DNA from: JAJPXC01 sp964562375
GTDB lineage: Bacteria; Bacteroidota; Bacteroidia; Bacteroidales; Muribaculaceae
Assembly: GCA_964562375.1 (NCBI GenBank)
Contig: CAZLSW010000040.1
Coordinates: forward strand, 1-28,622
DNA length: 28,622 bases
Direction: 5' to 3'
Shown here: positions 16,188 to 23,197 of the stretch, piece by piece
Layout of the letters: each line of letters begins with the position of its first letter
Numbering within the stretch: position 1 is the first letter of the stretch
The notes under the pieces: model-generated
Told to the model about the DNA's origin: nothing
The model's database searches: none
The model's input: only the letters and a program-made list of their open reading frames with translations
Translations under genes and position numbers: made by a program

Positions 16188-17202
16188 AGGTGGGCGAAAC
16201 CTCAACTTTGGCCGGACGGCTGATGATATAGAAATAGGTTCCAGTGAGGGCCACGAATACCGCGGTGACGTACCAGTAAATATATTGCTGTACGGCCTCG
16301 GTGTAAGCGATCAAGGAGACAGATAATTGCGTCGCGGCAAACAGCACTGACACCACCACTGGATTCCACCCCAGGCGATGGCATAGGTGCTGGTAGGCGT
16401 GATTGAGGTGAGGCTTGAAGATATTCTCCCGACGCTTCAAGCGCAACACGATAGTCCATCCCGCGTCGACAAGATACACGGCGAAAAACACCACGCTCCA
16501 CCAAGCAGGCTCGCCGACATTCCACAGTTGAGACAAATTGCTTCCCCACACAAACAGGAGAATATAGGCGATTGAAATCGCACCGATGTCGCCAGCGTAA
16601 CAAGCGGCTTTCCTACGGCAGTTGAAGCCTAAAAATGCAATGGTGGGGGGAATAATTGTCGCTCCAATGCCCCATTGGATATAGTGAAATTCACATAGGC
16701 TCATTGCGGGGAGAAGCGTAGCCAAGGTCATCCACCCGGTAATACCGTTGATGCCATCCATGAAGTTCCACATATTGAGAAATCCGATGGCGAAAATCGC
16801 TGCGATCGCAATATTCCACCATTGGACATCCACAGAGCCTAAAGTGGGGGCGAATTGCCAGAAGAGCAGCCCCACGGCCAATAATTGGGCAGCGATACGG
16901 GGAAACACGGGGAGGGCGCGGAAGTCGTCCCAACCGCTCACGACGCATAATATCAGCAATCCCCAAAGCCATGTCATCGGAGCTTGGTCGATAAACCCTG
17001 TGACGGGATCTACCCCTTGGCGACGCTCCAACAGGTAAAAGAGCAGCACCGCAAGTGGGATGAGGAAACCACCCCCCGACACGGGCTTTTGTGGCTCGGA
17101 GGTTTTACGCAGATACTTCACCAAAAGTATGTAGCCTTTCTCGACGAACACCCATATCAAAATGAGTATCAGACAGGAGCACAAGAAAACGATTGCTTCC
17201 AT
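16177..17202 (-). CDS. WecA/MraY-family undecaprenyl-phosphate sugar-1-phosphate transferase
   Basis: A 341-residue membrane protein with about ten or eleven hydrophobic segments. Enzymes of this family move a sugar-1-phosphate from a UDP-sugar to undecaprenyl phosphate, the first lipid-linked step in surface polysaccharide or O-antigen synthesis. Motifs: PVSGGGFLIPL near residue 40, GWDDFR with the metal-binding Asp92-Asp93, NMWNFMDGINGITG (residues 143-156), AGDIGAIS (204-210, normally GDxGS) and the cytoplasmic histidine motif HLNHAYQHL (265-273). The HLNHAYQ form points to the WbpL/WecA type rather than MraY. It starts 6 bp after the receptor stop and overlaps the TrmN6-like gene. No polysaccharide cluster surrounds it, so its glycan is unknown. 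Confidence 0.92.
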   Translation of the reverse strand: MEAIVFLCSCLILILIWVFVEKGYILLVKYLRKTSEPQKPVSGGGFLIPLAVLLFYLLERRQGVDPVTGFIDQAPMTWLWGLLILCVVSGWDDFRALPVFPRIAAQLLAVGLLFWQFAPTLGSVDVQWWNIAIAAIFAIGFLNMWNFMDGINGITGWMTLATLLPAMSLCEFHYIQWGIGATIIPPTIAFLGFNCRRKAACYAGDIGAISIAYILLFVWGSNLSQLWNVGEPAWWSVVFFAVYLVDAGWTIVLRLKRRENIFKPHLNHAYQHLCHRLGWNPVVVSVLFAATQLSVSLIAYTEAVQQYIYWYVTAVFVALTGTYFYIISRPAKVEVSPTYAR

Positions 17203-17208
17203 CGCTGG

Positions 17209-19629
17209 TTAGAAGTCGAGGGTAAGACGTACGTTGAGCTGGCGCCCGGTGAGGTAGTTGGGGACGGCGTACTGGATGGCGTTGACGTCGGTCACCCAGT
17301 AGTAGGAGGAGACGTTGGAGATGTCCAAGAGGTTGAACACGTCCACCCCGAGCCACAAGCTCTTTATCCACTTTGCCCAGCCCTCGCGGGGTTCACCCTC
17401 GGAGCGTGGTGACACCAGGGCGTAGCTCAGGCCGATGTCGACGCGCTTGTAGGCGGGGGCGCGGAAGTAGCCTTTGTCGCGCGAGCCACGTGGAGCTGTT
17501 GTGGGCAAGCCGTCGGAGAACAGCGCACGCAGGGAGAACTTCAGCTTGGGGAACTTGGGGAAGAAGTCGGTGAAGTAGGCCGAGAAGGAGTAGCGTTGGT
17601 CGGTAGGTCGTGGCACCTTCACGCCGTTCAATGTCTCTTGGGTTTTCATCAGCGAGAATGAGATCCAGGAGTCGGAACCGGGAACAAATTGCCCGAACAA
17701 CTTGAAGTCCAATCCAGCGGTAAAACCGTCGCTGCCGTTGACGCCCGTGTAGGTAATCTTAAGGTTGTCAACCTCGTAAGGGATGAGGTTGGAAAGCTTT
17801 TTATAGTAGGCCTCGCCAGTGAGCTTGAAGGGTCGGTCCATGGCTCGGAAGGTGTAATCGGCGCCGAAGATGAAGTGGAGCGAGCGTTGCGACTTGATTT
17901 GGTCGTTGAGCACGATCTTCACGTTGCCATCGTCGTCGGTTACAGGCATTCGGTATTCTTTATAGAATGGTTGCTGGTAGTACAATCCCGTCGCGAAGCG
18001 GAATGACCATCGGCTGTAGCGTTCGGGGATGAAAGCTACATTAATTCGGGGTGACACCAGCGTCTCGGAGTTGAAATCCCAATACGACAGTCTAAGGCCC
18101 GCGTTGAATGAGAAGTAGCCTGCCGAGGTGCTCAATCGGTAGGTGTCCTGGAGGTAGGCCGAGAATTTGTTGGTGGATATGTCGTGATGCGACGTGAGGT
18201 TGTAAATCACTTGCACGCTCTCGCCAGTGGAGGGTAGGGAATAGCCAGCCGAGTCGCGCTGCTCCCACTCTCGTGCACGGTCCATGATTGTCTCGTGGTT
18301 GAATTGCACGCCATACGACAGGTTATGGTGGTTGATACCCGCGTTGCCTCGCAGGGCGATTGAGAACACTGATGCTTTCAAGCGGTTGCGGGAGTGCTCC
18401 ATGTAGCGACCAACGCCCAATTCGCCGCCCACGCTGCCTTCGCCCGAGGTGGCACCCGAGGTGCCAGCTTGGTCGAGCCAGTATTCGCCCGAGATGTCGT
18501 AGGTGACAAGCTCGTTGGTGAGATAACCCGAGGTTAGCAGGGTGAAATCGGTCTTCTTGGAGGGCTTGTATTGGAGTGAAAGGGCACCGAAGAAGGTTTC
18601 AAATTTGTCTTTCTCCTGACCGTCGAAGTACACCTTGAATTGCTTGGCGTCGGTGGAGGTGCCGAAGTTGGTCTCGCGGTCGTGGGGGATGAATTTGTAG
18701 TTGTTGATGGCGATGTTGCCCAGAAACGACACACGGAACTTTGACGAGGGCTTAAACACCATATTCGTCTGATAGTCAAAGAATCTCGGGTCGTATTCGC
18801 CCTTCTCGTCCATGGTTGACAGCAGGGAGGAGTTGCTCTTGTAGCGCACGCCGTGCAATTGGGAGAATTTCTTGGAGGATTGGCCAAGGGTGAGGCTGCC
18901 GCCCATGAGGGAGAGCGACACGGAGCCTTCAAATGCCTCGGGCTCGCGGTAGGTGATGTCGAGGGCCGACGACATTTTGTCGCCGTATTCGGCCGAGAAA
19001 CCGCCTGTGGAGAAGCCTACGGCACCCACCATGTCGGGGTTGATTATTGACAGTCCCTCTTGTTGTCCCGATGATACCAATTGGGGTCGATACACCTCTA
19101 CTCCGTTGATATACACCGAGTTTTCGTCGTAGGTACCGCCGCGCACCGAGTATTGCGACGACATCTCGTTGTTGGAGTTGACGCCCGCCATTGTCGATAG
19201 CATGCTCTCGATGGAACCTCCCGAGACGTCGGGGGCCAATTTGTAGGAAGAGGCGTCGAGGGTCTGCATCTGGGTGGTTTGTTTTTTGAAGTCGGTTACC
19301 TCCACCTCGTCGAGCATCTTGGTGTTGGGTTGCATCGACACGTTGAGGGTGACGTCGCCCTTGGCGTCAATAAGGTTGCGTTTCACCTCCTTGTAGCCCA
19401 AGCAGGTGAAAATCACGGTGATAGTGTCGTGTTCAGCCACCGACAGGGAGTAGCCTCCGTCCAATCCGGTAGTGCCTCCGATGGCAGTGCCGGCAATGCG
19501 CACGGTGGCGAATTCCAGCGGCTCATGCTTCTCGTCGGAGACTTTGCCGTGAATCTTTACTTGGCCCTGCGCCTGCACCGACAGCATGACCATTATGAGT
19601 ATCGTGATAAAATTGATAGCGCGCTTCAT
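17209..19629 (-). CDS. TonB-dependent outer-membrane receptor with CarboxypepD_reg-like domain
   Basis: An 806-residue outer-membrane transporter. A signal peptide covers residues 1 to about 21 (MKRAINFITILIMVMLSVQA). Residues about 24-105 form the Bacteroidota-type carboxypeptidase-regulatory-like beta domain (GKVSDEKHEPLEFATVRIAG). The plug follows, with SIESMLSTMAGVNSNNEMSS, QYSVRGGTYDENSVYINGVE and GFSAEYGDKMSS. The rest alternates aromatic and polar residues like a 22-strand barrel and ends in RQLNVRLTLDF, a typical terminal strand with C-terminal Phe. No SusD partner follows and it lacks the SusC length (about 1000), so polysaccharide uptake by a SusCD pair is unlikely; the ligand may be a metal chelate, vitamin or peptide. 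It heads the tight run that includes the sugar-phosphate transferase, 6 bp downstream. Confidence 0.93.
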   Translation of the reverse strand: MKRAINFITILIMVMLSVQAQGQVKIHGKVSDEKHEPLEFATVRIAGTAIGGTTGLDGGYSLSVAEHDTITVIFTCLGYKEVKRNLIDAKGDVTLNVSMQPNTKMLDEVEVTDFKKQTTQMQTLDASSYKLAPDVSGGSIESMLSTMAGVNSNNEMSSQYSVRGGTYDENSVYINGVEVYRPQLVSSGQQEGLSIINPDMVGAVGFSTGGFSAEYGDKMSSALDITYREPEAFEGSVSLSLMGGSLTLGQSSKKFSQLHGVRYKSNSSLLSTMDEKGEYDPRFFDYQTNMVFKPSSKFRVSFLGNIAINNYKFIPHDRETNFGTSTDAKQFKVYFDGQEKDKFETFFGALSLQYKPSKKTDFTLLTSGYLTNELVTYDISGEYWLDQAGTSGATSGEGSVGGELGVGRYMEHSRNRLKASVFSIALRGNAGINHHNLSYGVQFNHETIMDRAREWEQRDSAGYSLPSTGESVQVIYNLTSHHDISTNKFSAYLQDTYRLSTSAGYFSFNAGLRLSYWDFNSETLVSPRINVAFIPERYSRWSFRFATGLYYQQPFYKEYRMPVTDDDGNVKIVLNDQIKSQRSLHFIFGADYTFRAMDRPFKLTGEAYYKKLSNLIPYEVDNLKITYTGVNGSDGFTAGLDFKLFGQFVPGSDSWISFSLMKTQETLNGVKVPRPTDQRYSFSAYFTDFFPKFPKLKFSLRALFSDGLPTTAPRGSRDKGYFRAPAYKRVDIGLSYALVSPRSEGEPREGWAKWIKSLWLGVDVFNLLDISNVSSYYWVTDVNAIQYAVPNYLTGRQLNVRLTLDF

Positions 19630-19691
19630 TATTTATTAATAACGAAACGCGCCGTGATTTATTTTAGCGTTCAGTTTTCAGTTAATGGCTT

Positions 19692-19724
19692 TTTAAAGCT
19701 TTAAAGCATTATAAATCTTTAAAG
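19692..19724. repeat. CTTTAAAG-type repeat cluster in the lrp-receptor gap
   Basis: A string of TTTAAAG words (TTTAAAGCTTTAAAG, then ATCTTTAAAG) including the 10-bp palindrome GCTTTAAAGC at 19698-19707. The same word builds the octad array at 24985-25032. Just to its left are two TTCAGTT-like heptads (about 19671-19684). Together with the heptads at 19754-19788, most of the 164-bp gap is repetitive. Confidence 0.6.
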
Positions 19725-19753
19725 GGGGAAAGGGATAAAGGAGCAAAGACGCA

Positions 19754-19788
19754 ATTAACCATTAACCATTAACCATTAACCATTAACC
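19754..19788. repeat. Heptad tandem repeat ATTAACC, 5 perfect units
   Basis: Five exact ATTAACC units starting just past the 3' end of the Lrp gene (its stop is at 19794-19796). Both strands of the unit contain TAA, so the array has stop codons in all six frames. There is no similarity to flanking coding sequence. Confidence 0.97.
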
Positions 19789-19793
19789 ACTCC

Positions 19794-20264
19794 CTATTCT
19801 TCGTGGGCGTGGATGGGCACTTGGCGCTTGAACACCTCCTTGAAGGAGATCAGCGACTCGGTGCGGGCCAACCCCAGCTTCTGCAAGTGCTCGTGGATAA
19901 GGTGTAGAAGGTGGTCGTTGTTCTTAGCGTAAAGCTTTATAAACATGTCGTATTGTCCTGTGGTAAAGTGACATTCCACCACCTCGGGTATCTTTTTCAA
20001 CTCCTCCACCACGCGGTCAAAATCACCCGGGTCCTTGAGGAAGAAGCCGATGTAGGCGCAGGTGTCGTAACCCACTGCCGAGGGCTCGATTTGACACTCG
20101 GAGCCTCGGATGACACCCAAAGATGTAAGCTTGACGATGCGCTGGTGGATAGCCGCACCCGAGACGTTGCACTCGCGGGCGATTTCCAAGAACGGCTTGC
20201 GGGCGTTGTCGGCCAGCATCTGCAGTATTTTGATGTCTAAGGAGTCGAGTTGGGGTCGTTTCAT
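19794..20264 (-). CDS. Lrp/AsnC family transcriptional regulator
   Basis: A 156-residue DNA-binding protein of normal Lrp/AsnC length. Residues 1 to about 55 form the N-terminal helix-turn-helix (LDSLDIKILQMLADNARKPF, then ARECNVSGAAIHQRIVKL and GVIRG). The rest is the RAM ligand-binding domain (AYIGFFLKDPG, VVECHFTTGQYDMFIKLYAK, LARTESLISFKEV). Such proteins sense amino acids or other small molecules and act as dimers to octamers. The frame opens at a TTG (20330), but the ATG at 20262-20264 (MKRPQLDSLD) is preferred: it gives the standard N-terminus, and a strong promoter lies between the TTG and this ATG. The gene is divergent from the GNAT-ZnuA-ZnuC operon with a 96-bp shared regulatory region, so it may control that operon as well as itself. 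Confidence 0.95.
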   Translation of the reverse strand: MKRPQLDSLDIKILQMLADNARKPFLEIARECNVSGAAIHQRIVKLTSLGVIRGSECQIEPSAVGYDTCAYIGFFLKDPGDFDRVVEELKKIPEVVECHFTTGQYDMFIKLYAKNNDHLLHLIHEHLQKLGLARTESLISFKEVFKRQVPIHAHEE

Positions 20265-20298
20265 TCCGTTTGGTGTTGTTTTGTTGGATTTTCTACTG

Positions 20299-20331
20299 CA
20301 AAGGTATAAAAATCCTCGCAATTTCTCCAAA
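20299..20331 (-). promoter_or_regulatory. Bacteroidales-type promoter of the Lrp/AsnC gene
   Basis: On the minus strand a -7 element TACCTTTG (20306 to 20299) fits TAnnTTTG exactly. A -33 TTTG (20331 to 20328) sits 21 bp upstream. This spacing matches the known Bacteroides sigma-ABfr consensus. Transcription would begin near 20290, leaving a leader of roughly 25-30 nt before the ATG at 20264. It also rules out the upstream TTG at 20330 as the start codon. Confidence 0.8.
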
Positions 20332-20348
20332 AATACTTACAGTTTTTG

Positions 20349-20356
20349 TAACTTCG
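20349..20356 (+). promoter_or_regulatory. Possible -7 element just before the GNAT start
   Basis: TAACTTCG ends 4 bp before the ATG at 20361 and resembles TAnnTTTG with one mismatch. The same TAnCTTCG variant appears upstream of the dCMP deaminase gene. If used, transcription would start at or next to the start codon, giving a leaderless or nearly leaderless mRNA. No convincing -33 element was found. Confidence 0.35.
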
Positions 20357-20360
20357 CGTT

Positions 20361-20897
20361 ATGAAAATAACCCTTAGGCCTGTCAACGAGGCCGATTTCA
20401 AAATCCTAGAGCCGCTGTATGTGGCTTCTTTCCCAGCCGAGGAGCGACGCGACGTGAAGGACCTCACCGAGCGCGCCCTTGACCATGGCGACCCGTTTTT
20501 CTCGCTGCAAGTGATTGAGGACGACGGCGTTACGGTTGGGTTTGTGACAATGTGGCGATTGCCATTTGTCGATTATATCGAGCATCTTGCCGTGGAGCCT
20601 GCCAAGCGGGGTAACGGCATTGGCGCACAAGCGATTACGCTCATCAAAGAGAAAACGTCACGTCCCATACTGCTCGAGGTGGAGCGCCCCGAATTGGCTC
20701 CCGACAAGGCTTTGGCCGAACGTCGTATTGATTTCTACAAGCGATTGGGATTCAGCGTAATAGATTCGGTCGACTATATCCAGCCTCCTTACGCCAAGAA
20801 TCTGCCGGAGGTGCCGATGTTGCTCATGAGCGACAAGCCCATCGACGACGTTGACACTGTGATTTCCCATCTCAAAACCATCGTTTACAACCAATGA
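20361..20897 (+). CDS. GNAT family N-acetyltransferase
   Basis: A 178-residue, cytoplasmic, acetyl-CoA-dependent acyltransferase. GNAT motif A is clear: IEHLAVEPAKRGNGIGAQAI, with the pyrophosphate-binding RGNGIG. An N-terminal strand-helix LRPVNEADFKILEPLYVASF and the C-terminal KRLGFSVIDS (motif B) complete the fold. The substrate cannot be told from sequence. It is the first gene of a plus-strand operon; its stop TGA overlaps the ATG of the ZnuA-like gene (ATGA), so the two are translationally coupled. The pairing of an acetyltransferase with a metal-binding lipoprotein has no obvious biochemical logic. Confidence 0.92.
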   Translation: MKITLRPVNEADFKILEPLYVASFPAEERRDVKDLTERALDHGDPFFSLQVIEDDGVTVGFVTMWRLPFVDYIEHLAVEPAKRGNGIGAQAITLIKEKTSRPILLEVERPELAPDKALAERRIDFYKRLGFSVIDSVDYIQPPYAKNLPEVPMLLMSDKPIDDVDTVISHLKTIVYNQ

Positions 20898-21754
20898 GGA
20901 TCACCAAGTGGGCAATGATCGCTACCATGGGCGTGTGCCTGGCGGCTTGCGGAAGCAAAGGCTCTGACGATGAGGGTCTTACCGTCACCGTGTCGATTCC
21001 TCCCCAACGATGGATGGTGGAGCAGATTGCCGGCGACCGCGTGGTGGTGAACACGCTGATGGAGTCGAACGCCAACCCTGAGACGTTTGAGCCGGGGGTG
21101 GCCCAGCTCACAGCCTTGCAACGCTCCTCAGCCTATTTCCCCGTGGGGTTGCTACCCTTTGAGGATGCGCTCGCGCAGCGCACCGGGGTGAAGACCGTTG
21201 ACACCTCCAAGGGCGTCGCCCTGCTCTACGGCACCCACGACCATTGCCTGTCCCACGGTGAGGAGCATCATCACCACGCGGGGATTGCCGACCCACATAT
21301 ATGGTCGTCCATCCCCAACACCCGCATTATGCTGGCCAACATCCTCCATGGACTCCAAGAGATCGACCCCGAGGGAAAGGATTTCTACCAAGCCCGATTC
21401 GACTCCATCGACCATGTGCTGGATTCCATTAACCGTGTGGTTACCACCAAGATAAAGGCAGGGTCGTTCCTGATTTGGCACCCATCGCTTAGCTATTTGG
21501 CACGTGATTACAACCTGCGGCAGATCGCCATAGGAAGCGAGACCAAGGAGTCGTCACCACGGCAGTTGCAGGCCACGATTGACCAAGCACGCTCGCTGTC
21601 GGCACCCGTATTGTTCTTCCAGAAGGACATCGACCCTCGGCAAGCTCAGGCCATCAACTCAGAAATCAACGCCACCCTGGTGGAAATCAACCCGATGAAC
21701 CCCGACTGGATAGGCGAGATCACTCACGTTGTAAACGCTCTCGAAAATGAATAA
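20894..21754 (+). CDS. ZnuA-like metal-binding lipoprotein (cluster A-I solute-binding protein)
   Basis: A 286-residue lipoprotein with a lipobox ending LAAC and acylated Cys19. It belongs to the ZnuA/TroA family that captures Zn2+ or Mn2+ for ABC import. A His-rich loop (HDHCLSHGEEHHHH, residues 115-128) suggests zinc. Of the usual ligand positions, His135 (ADPHIWSS) and His196 (IWHPSLSYL) are conserved. The first site, normally His in a NPHTYEP-like motif, is Glu63 (NPETFEP), and the last acidic ligand region reads FFQKDIDP with Gln243. These changes may be normal for Bacteroidota members or may alter metal preference. It overlaps the GNAT gene by 4 bp and the ATPase gene by 8 bp. No ZnuB permease is in the window. 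Confidence 0.88.
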   Translation: MRITKWAMIATMGVCLAACGSKGSDDEGLTVTVSIPPQRWMVEQIAGDRVVVNTLMESNANPETFEPGVAQLTALQRSSAYFPVGLLPFEDALAQRTGVKTVDTSKGVALLYGTHDHCLSHGEEHHHHAGIADPHIWSSIPNTRIMLANILHGLQEIDPEGKDFYQARFDSIDHVLDSINRVVTTKIKAGSFLIWHPSLSYLARDYNLRQIAIGSETKESSPRQLQATIDQARSLSAPVLFFQKDIDPRQAQAINSEINATLVEINPMNPDWIGEITHVVNALENE

Positions 21755-22451
21755 TCCACCGCTTATCACGTTGAGTGACATCTCGCTGGAGCGTGACCAC
21801 CGCACGATTCTCGACGACATCAACCTCACCGTGCGCCGGGGCGACTTCATCGCTATCACGGGTCCCAACGGCGGGGGCAAAACCACCTTGTTGCGTATCA
21901 TTTTGCGGTTGCTGAAGCCATCCAAGGGCACTGTCACTTACCACAACCCCCAGGGGGAGGTGGTGAAGTCGCTTCCCATCGGATATCTGCCCCAAAAGAA
22001 CATGATCGACGCCCATTTCCCAATTGACGTGGAGCAGGTGATTGCCTCGGGCTTGCTGGCCCAGAAAGGCCTCACCAGCCAAGAACGGGAGCAAAGGGTG
22101 GGGGAGATTATTGGACTGGTGGAGCTGGAATCTCACCGTCGCCACCCCATCGGTCAACTTTCTGGGGGACAGTTGCAACGAGCCTTGCTGGGTCGCGCGC
22201 TGATCTCCAACCCCAAGATTCTTGTCCTCGACGAGCCTCTGAGCTACATCGACCGCCATTTCGAGCAACACATATATAAAATAATAGCCGATTTGGCCCC
22301 GTCGACCACCATTATCCTCGTTTCCCACGAAATCACCACCATCGCCGCCATGGCCAACCGTCACCTGATTGTCAACCACACAATCCACGAGTGCGCCTCG
22401 GCCCACCATTTCGCCCGATTGGCTTGCGACGAGGAACTTATTGGAAATTAA
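21747..22451 (+). CDS. ZnuC-like metal ABC transporter ATP-binding protein
   Basis: A 234-residue cytoplasmic ATPase that would power a membrane permease. Walker A is GPNGGGKTT (39-47), the Q-loop lies in IGYLPQKNMID, the signature is LSGGQLQRA, Walker B is KILVLDEPLS with the D-loop SYID, and the H-loop is LVSHE. Order, length and motifs fit the ZnuC/MntB group for zinc or manganese. The ATG at 21747 overlaps the end of the ZnuA-like gene by 8 bp (GAAAATGAATAA). The expected integral-membrane partner is missing: the next gene is a lipoprotein 25 bp on, so the permease must be encoded elsewhere, be shared, or have been lost. Confidence 0.92.
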   Translation: MNNPPLITLSDISLERDHRTILDDINLTVRRGDFIAITGPNGGGKTTLLRIILRLLKPSKGTVTYHNPQGEVVKSLPIGYLPQKNMIDAHFPIDVEQVIASGLLAQKGLTSQEREQRVGEIIGLVELESHRRHPIGQLSGGQLQRALLGRALISNPKILVLDEPLSYIDRHFEQHIYKIIADLAPSTTIILVSHEITTIAAMANRHLIVNHTIHECASAHHFARLACDEELIGN

Positions 22452-22476
22452 CCCTTTAAAGCCATTAATATCACCC

Positions 22477-23073
22477 ATGAAACAGTTCATCAAATTCCCC
22501 TTAATCCTCGCTGTGGCTCTCGCCCTTGGCACCACCAGCTGCGTTGACGACGACGACAACGGCACCCCCGGCGATTCCAGCACGTTCAAATCGGCCTATG
22601 TGGGCGGCGACATCCTCTGCTCGGCCGACATGCTCTCATATATCGACGTCACAGGCACTTACACCGACGCCGACGGCAAAACCCACACCGCCACGTTCTC
22701 GCAAAACTCGGTGACGATGGAGCGCAACAACATTTCCTATGTGATGTATCCCATATCGGCCTCAGCCACAAGCACTTCGCTGCCTGTCAACACCACCCTC
22801 GATATCCATTTCTCGCTGAAAGAGGGCGTGGAACTGCCCACGAAGCTCTACTGGTACGTCGTGCGCCAAGGGTCGGCTATCGTCACTTACACCAGCGGCG
22901 CCAGCGCAACGCTTGCCTCCAGCTCCAACAGCCAGCTGATGGACGGCACCTCGTCGTCGCAGATTGAGACCGTGATTGAGCTGCTTAACGCTTCCTTCTC
23001 CTATATCTCGGTGACCATGAACGAGGACGAGAAGGCCACCGTCTCCTTCAAGCGCCCCACCACCGAGGAATAA
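22477..23073 (+). CDS. Hypothetical lipoprotein with a surface-export-type acidic signal
   Basis: A 198-residue lipoprotein: MKQFIKFPLILAVALALGTTSC with lipobox ending in TSC (Cys22), followed at once by VDDDD. An acidic run right after the cysteine matches the Bacteroidota lipoprotein export signal (for example S-D-D-D-D in Bacteroides), so it is probably flipped to the outer surface. The remainder is Ser/Thr-rich and beta-like (YIDVTGTYTDADGKTHTATF; LYWYVVRQGSAIVTY) with no recognised motif and no cluster of His or Cys that would indicate metal binding. The frame extends upstream into the ATPase gene, but the ATG at 22477 is required for the signal peptide. It lies 25 bp after the ATPase stop, probably last in the operon. 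Confidence 0.8.
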   Translation: MKQFIKFPLILAVALALGTTSCVDDDDNGTPGDSSTFKSAYVGGDILCSADMLSYIDVTGTYTDADGKTHTATFSQNSVTMERNNISYVMYPISASATSTSLPVNTTLDIHFSLKEGVELPTKLYWYVVRQGSAIVTYTSGASATLASSSNSQLMDGTSSSQIETVIELLNASFSYISVTMNEDEKATVSFKRPTTEE

Positions 23074-23078
23074 ATCGT

Positions 23079-23158
23079 ATATTCGTGCATTCGTTCATTC
23101 GTGTATTCGTGCATTCGAGTATTCGAGTATTCGAGTATTCGAGTAAACGAATGCACGA
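23079..23158. repeat. Octad tandem repeat (TATTCGAG-type) closed by an inverted copy
   Basis: About eight 8-bp units of the form YATTCGWK (TATTCGTG, CATTCGTT, CATTCGTG, TATTCGTG, CATTCGAG, then three TATTCGAG) fill the gap between the lipoprotein stop and the nitroreductase. The array ends with AACGAATGCACGA (23146-23158), the exact reverse complement of TCGTGCATTCGTT (23083-23095). A 13-bp stem can form with the other repeats in the loop. Unlike the heptad arrays, the unit contains no stop codon. Confidence 0.9.
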
Positions 23159-23197
23159 GTGAATGATCTCCCTGAAAATATCGACATTTATAATTAT

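Noticed and set aside
20265..20330. N-terminal extension of the Lrp/AsnC protein from TTG 20330
   Set aside because: A perfect -7/-33 promoter lies within it, and family members begin at the ATG at 20264.
21720..22589. A 289-codon open frame on the minus strand opposite the ZnuC-like gene
   Set aside because: It is the antisense of a well-supported ABC ATPase, has no recognisable domain, and has low-complexity composition typical of a GC-rich shadow frame.
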